Part shown: piece by piece, positions 60,622 to 64,000 of the stretch | How the letters are laid out: every line of letters begins with the position of its first letter | Numbering within the stretch: the stretch's first letter is position 1 | Assembly (NCBI GenBank): GCA_008477525.1 | Contig: SPDT01000005.1 | Coordinates: forward strand, 2,418,001 to 2,482,000 | Source: Hypomyces perniciosus | Taxonomy: Eukaryota > Ascomycota > Sordariomycetes > Hypocreales > Hypocreaceae | Direction: 5' to 3' | DNA length: 64,000 nucleotides | Notes under the pieces: model-generated | Seen by the model: only the letters and a program-made list of their open reading frames with translations | Database searches by the model: none | What the model was told of the DNA's origin: nothing | Position numbers and translations under genes: made by a program

Positions 60622-62425
60622 GAACTGAGAAGCGAGATTCTTTTTTATAGTAGTATATCATTTTGGGGAGGGTGAAAAGGCACGGGTTAGACGAAATATG
60701 AGGGATGACACGGATGAATATTATATGCATTTTTACTATGATGCTCTTTGACATGGTGTTTGGTCTTGCAGCCAGCGGAGCTGCACCATCCGATTACTTG
60801 CTTCGGCAGAAACACTACTATTCGGAGATAACAAGAGTTGAAGGATTGGGCTTATTCCAACCAACGGGTATAACCTAATACGGAGCACGGAGAAGTACAT
60901 GAAACAAACGGACAAACGGATCCGATCCACGAAGTACGAGTAATAAATTATGTATGTGCACTTCAGACGACATGGCACCCAAAAAAATAAAAATAAAAAA
61001 TAAAATAAAAATAAAATAAAGAAGATGGAGGCCCAACTTGTGCGCATGATGCACACACGCGGTTGTGTTTGTGGTGGGTGGCGGGTAGAGTAGGACAAGG
61101 CGCTGAAAAGCGGTGACTGACGAGACAAGACAAGACAAGATGGCAGCTATGTGGGGTTTGTGTGAGTGGCTTTTGAGACAAATCAGATGTCTGCCTTGCA
61201 TTTAGACATTTATAATAGATAGTATCTACTTGCTTGCAGAAGCGTGTTGTTCAGAATGTATATACTCGTATCTATTGTTTTTTATATACTACGGAGTACA
61301 CACTTTGTACTTCGTAATACTCCGTATATACACGGAGGACTCTCCCCAGGTATTAGATCTTGGCCGCTATCCACTAGGGTTGCACCGCTATAATCTCGTC
61401 CTCTATCAGCTTCGGCACTTAAGGTAGGCCTAGGTACTCCGTACTTGTACTCCGTAGGCCCCCCCAAAAAGAGGCGTCAGCGCCCCCCTCCCCCGGCTCG
61501 CGGGCAAGATTGGATCCCTAATCCTGCCATCTCACCTCACATGCCTGCCCTGTCTGCCCTGCCTGCCTCTCTTTATCTCTTCTGTGCTCCCTACTATCTA
61601 CCCGCATAATAATACCACTACCACTACTAATACTACTACTCCCCTTCTTAACCAACTCTCTCTCATCCTTCTTCTCATCTCTCTCTCTCCCTGCTGCTTC
61701 GTCGCTTTTGCATGGAGATTCATTCACTCTTGTCTGCGATCCCTCTCCTCACCTGTTGCCGCCACCAGCGCAGGGGTGCATTTTCTGCTCTCAAACCTTG
61801 ACCTTACTTACATGCATACGTACATACTACATAAATAACGACGCCCGTTCATTGAAGCCCGCGTGGCCGTGGCGTTGACTCAACCAATTGTTTTTTTTTC
61901 CTCTTTCCTTTCTATATTTACTTCTTTTTTTTTTTTTTTTTTTTTTTCACTCCGTACAAATCCTTGACGAGAGACAGAGCAAACCCAGTCCGTCCTGTTC
62001 TTTTCTTTCCTTATTAGAGGGAGAGGAGGCATCGGGCGTTTAGGGAGAAAACGCCGTCACCATTCGCAATCCTCCACACATACACACACACACACACACA
62101 CACCCCAATCTCAACGGCCTATTCAGCATTGGAATTGAAGCATCTCACCCGCTGAGTCTCTCTCTGAGACAACACGACTCGGACGTTCCGTTGCGGAAGG
62201 GGGGGCACGCCCCAATAAAGCAGCAGTGATAATACATACATACGTGGTGTTTGTCATTGCGACGGGGTGGCAAATCGAGTCAGACTCAAGAGTCAGTCGG
62301 ATCGAGATCGGACTGGCTGGCTGGCTGGCTATGCCCTTGTGATTCGACTCATCTGGACTTGGACGGACGTCTTTCCATGAAACGGAGCAATACCAAGAAG
62401 AAGACAACCCACATCACCAGCCACT
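60622..62425. other. Intergenic with simple repeats
   Basis: About 1.8 kb. It holds AAAAT-type A-rich DNA near 60980-61020, TACGGAGTA/TACTCCGTA copies near 61290-61325 and 61435-61458, a T run of roughly 25 near 61924-61948 and an AC repeat near 62080-62103. The right half is probably promoter and leader of the gene at 62426. Confidence 0.6.
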
Positions 62426-62929
62426 ATGGACAACAACGACCTCTCCATCTCTCCGTCCCTCTCCTCCTCCGCTCAGCACCGCATCCTCATCTGGCGTAAT
62501 GAAGTCGCATCCGCCTCCTCGCCATCCTCCTCCTCCTCCACAGGCGGCACCGCGCCCTCCCTCACCACCACCACAACAACCTCAACCTCCTCCTCCCCCG
62601 GCGGAGCAGGCCTCTCCCGCCGCCGCCGCCTCTGGAACAAACTCACCTCGCGCTTCCGCCATCGCAGCGGCAGCGTCGCGAGCGGCGACGTCCCCGACTT
62701 CCTCATGATGCCGCCTCACAAGGACGAACCCGTCGCCAGGACCGCCATGTATCGCATCCTCCCCCCCGGAGGAGAAGACATCACCGTCGATGATGAGCAT
62801 GACAACGAGGAGATCCTTCCCGGCGAAGCGAGCAGTCACAGCGGCGGAGCAGGGCGAGGCAAGAGTTTAATGGAGAAACAGGAGAGACTACAGCGGGCAG
62901 CGCGGTTATTGAACCAAGGCGCCAGCTAA
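62426..62929 (+). CDS. Small Ser/Thr-rich protein, unknown
   Basis: A single exon of 167 codons. The N-terminus is MDNNDLSISPSLSSSAQHRI, followed by a Ser/Thr/Gly-rich run, a basic cluster (LSRRRRLWNKLTSRFRHRSG) at about residues 63-83, an acidic segment (DDEHDNEE) and a charged helical C-terminus (LMEKQERLQRAARLLNQGAS). The frame is GC-rich, strongly biased at the third base and ends cleanly. A long CT-, T- and AC-rich leader lies upstream, as in many fungal genes. There is no signal peptide or membrane segment. I do not recognise a family. The helical C-terminus and basic cluster argue against a chance frame, but the low-complexity N-terminus keeps the call uncertain. Confidence 0.65.
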   Translation: MDNNDLSISPSLSSSAQHRILIWRNEVASASSPSSSSSTGGTAPSLTTTTTTSTSSSPGGAGLSRRRRLWNKLTSRFRHRSGSVASGDVPDFLMMPPHKDEPVARTAMYRILPPGGEDITVDDEHDNEEILPGEASSHSGGAGRGKSLMEKQERLQRAARLLNQGAS

Positions 62930-63969
62930 CCCCAACAACGGGTAACCATCTACCAATATAATAATAAAGCGAGAGAAAGAAAGAAAGAAAGAGAGAGAGA
63001 GAGGAAGCGAGAATGGTCAAGTGTTTCTACAGCGGTAAAGATCATGGAGGGAGGCATATAATGTTGAACGTTTTTTTGTTTTAATGGGTCACGGCATGGG
63101 GAAACGATCTATCTATTATTATACCATAATTTTGCACACTTGCGTACATGTATCTAGTCCTTTTCTTCCCTTTCCTTTCCTTTGCTCTCCTTTGCTCTCC
63201 TACCGGTTCATAGAGAATCGAGAACAATTCCGAAAGCTCAAATAAGCTTGGCCAACCACCACTACCACAGGTTAAATCATCACATGTCTTGGTAGGTATC
63301 CATCGCATGTCACAAGACCCCTTATGTCATGTCATTTATATGAGTCACAGAAATACTCTCTCTCTCTCTCTCTCTCTCTTGGTTGAAATTTTTGCCATTT
63401 TTTGCGTCTTGTGTAGAAATCTGCGGGTTGGGGAATACATGGTTCCTTTTTCTCTCCTGCGAGAGATGAGCCAACATACGAGACGAACCACTTGTGATAA
63501 AAAACAATGAGAAACAACGACGTGGAGGGGCAACATTTCCATAGCGATCCGCCGAAATGGGACCAGAGTAACTAGGTAGGTAGTGTCAAAAACAGAATTG
63601 GGGGAAGTACCAGGCCACATGGATGGAGGGGAAACAGTTTGCCATCTTTCTGCCCGGGAAGAAAAAAGGGTTCATCGTCCGAGACGGACAACAGTAGCTA
63701 CCCCGATTCAACGGGCGAAATGGTTCGTCAAGTATCCCCCGCCATTCCTTCTCCCCGTCCCGAGCCGAAATCCGAAATCCATGATCCCTCTCCCCATTAA
63801 CCACAGAAACAACGTACTGCACATCGGTGCTACATCAGCCAAGCCAGCCTCCGACATGACCCCCATCCATCGCCATGTCCAGAGGAAGGCGAGAGCACCT
63901 CGGCCGAAGACAGCATCTCGGTTCCAATATGCCGAGAAACCTGTTGGGAAAGTGTGAGGTTAGAAGAAC
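62930..63969. other. Intergenic with CT repeat
   Basis: About 1 kb. It contains GAAA/GA tracts at about 62969-63003, a CT dinucleotide repeat at 63356-63379, and otherwise unremarkable sequence. It probably includes the 3' ends of the flanking genes. Confidence 0.5.
63356..63379. repeat. CT dinucleotide microsatellite
   Basis: About 12 uninterrupted CT units in non-coding DNA. Confidence 0.9.
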
Positions 63970-64000
63970 TTAAGAGGCAGCTGCCGGCGCAGGCTCCTCA
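63970..64000 (-). CDS. Possible C-terminus of a gene entering from the right edge
   Basis: Read leftward from the edge, the minus strand gives EEPAPAAAS followed by a TAA at 63972-63970. The Glu/Pro/Ala-rich tail and its GC-rich codons contrast with the preceding non-coding DNA. Only nine codons are visible, so this is a weak call. Confidence 0.25.
   Translation of the reverse strand, partial: EEPAPAAAS

Noticed and set aside
1..64000. CRISPR arrays, bacterial operons, rRNA and tRNA genes
   Set aside because: The window is fungal nuclear DNA. The repeats seen are microsatellites and palindromes without regular spacers, and no cloverleaf with a proper B box was found by eye; a tRNA scan would settle this.

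Overview
This window is nuclear DNA of a filamentous ascomycete (Pezizomycotina; probably Sordariomycetes, possibly Hypocreales, which is inference). The signs are short introns of about 43-100 nt with GT..AG ends and CTAAC/CTGAC/CTGAT-like branch sites, classic ascomycete genes, and an AT-rich island holding a LINE that looks mutated by RIP (repeat-induced point mutation). Twelve protein genes are well supported and I could resolve exon structures for them; one single-exon gene is less certain. Most are housekeeping genes, so the layout is ordinary gene-rich euchromatin interrupted by one AT-rich block.

Left part (1-28.7 kb). About 7 kb without a convincing gene is followed by a REG1-type protein phosphatase 1 regulator (7169-8952, +), a mitochondrial RNase II family exoribonuclease of the CYT-4/DSS1 type (10300-13554, -), a secreted GH17 cell-wall glucanase of the BtgE type (15542-17435, +), a WD40 protein with a very low-complexity acidic, His-rich N-terminus (19983-22404, -) and cytosolic threonyl-tRNA synthetase in eight exons (26063-28716, -).

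AT-rich island (about 28.9-38.3 kb). It contains a decayed minus-strand reading frame (about 30.47-31.15 kb) and a 5.6-kb Tad1-like LINE on the minus strand (31724-37343). Relics of a zinc-knuckle ORF1, endonuclease, reverse transcriptase and RNase H can be read in the LINE. It is flanked by a perfect 17-bp target-site duplication and has landed inside a gene for a small secreted protein. The interrupted frame is open on both sides of the junction and ends after a normal intron at 37538.

Right part (38.3-64 kb). A SWR1-complex-like HIT zinc-finger protein (38393-39285, -) is divergent from a three-exon mitochondrial membrane protein gene (39704-40203, +) whose exons are each short. Then come protein disulfide isomerase (40623-42263, -), an Old Yellow Enzyme (43684-44977, -), a Cys-rich secreted protein (48695-49282, +), cytochrome c peroxidase (50144-51305, -), splicing factor Prp39 (52795-55172, -), a synaptojanin-type phosphoinositide phosphatase (56528-60621, +) and a small Ser/Thr-rich protein (62426-62929, +). 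A minus-strand gene may begin to enter at the right edge. A decayed coding stretch probably lies near 47.2-47.9 kb.

The genes do not form one pathway or a secondary-metabolite cluster. The most distinctive signals are the LINE insertion into the secreted-protein gene and a dense scatter of short palindromic motifs (TACGGAGTA/TACTCCGTA and TACGAAGTA/TACTTCGTA) in the non-coding DNA.
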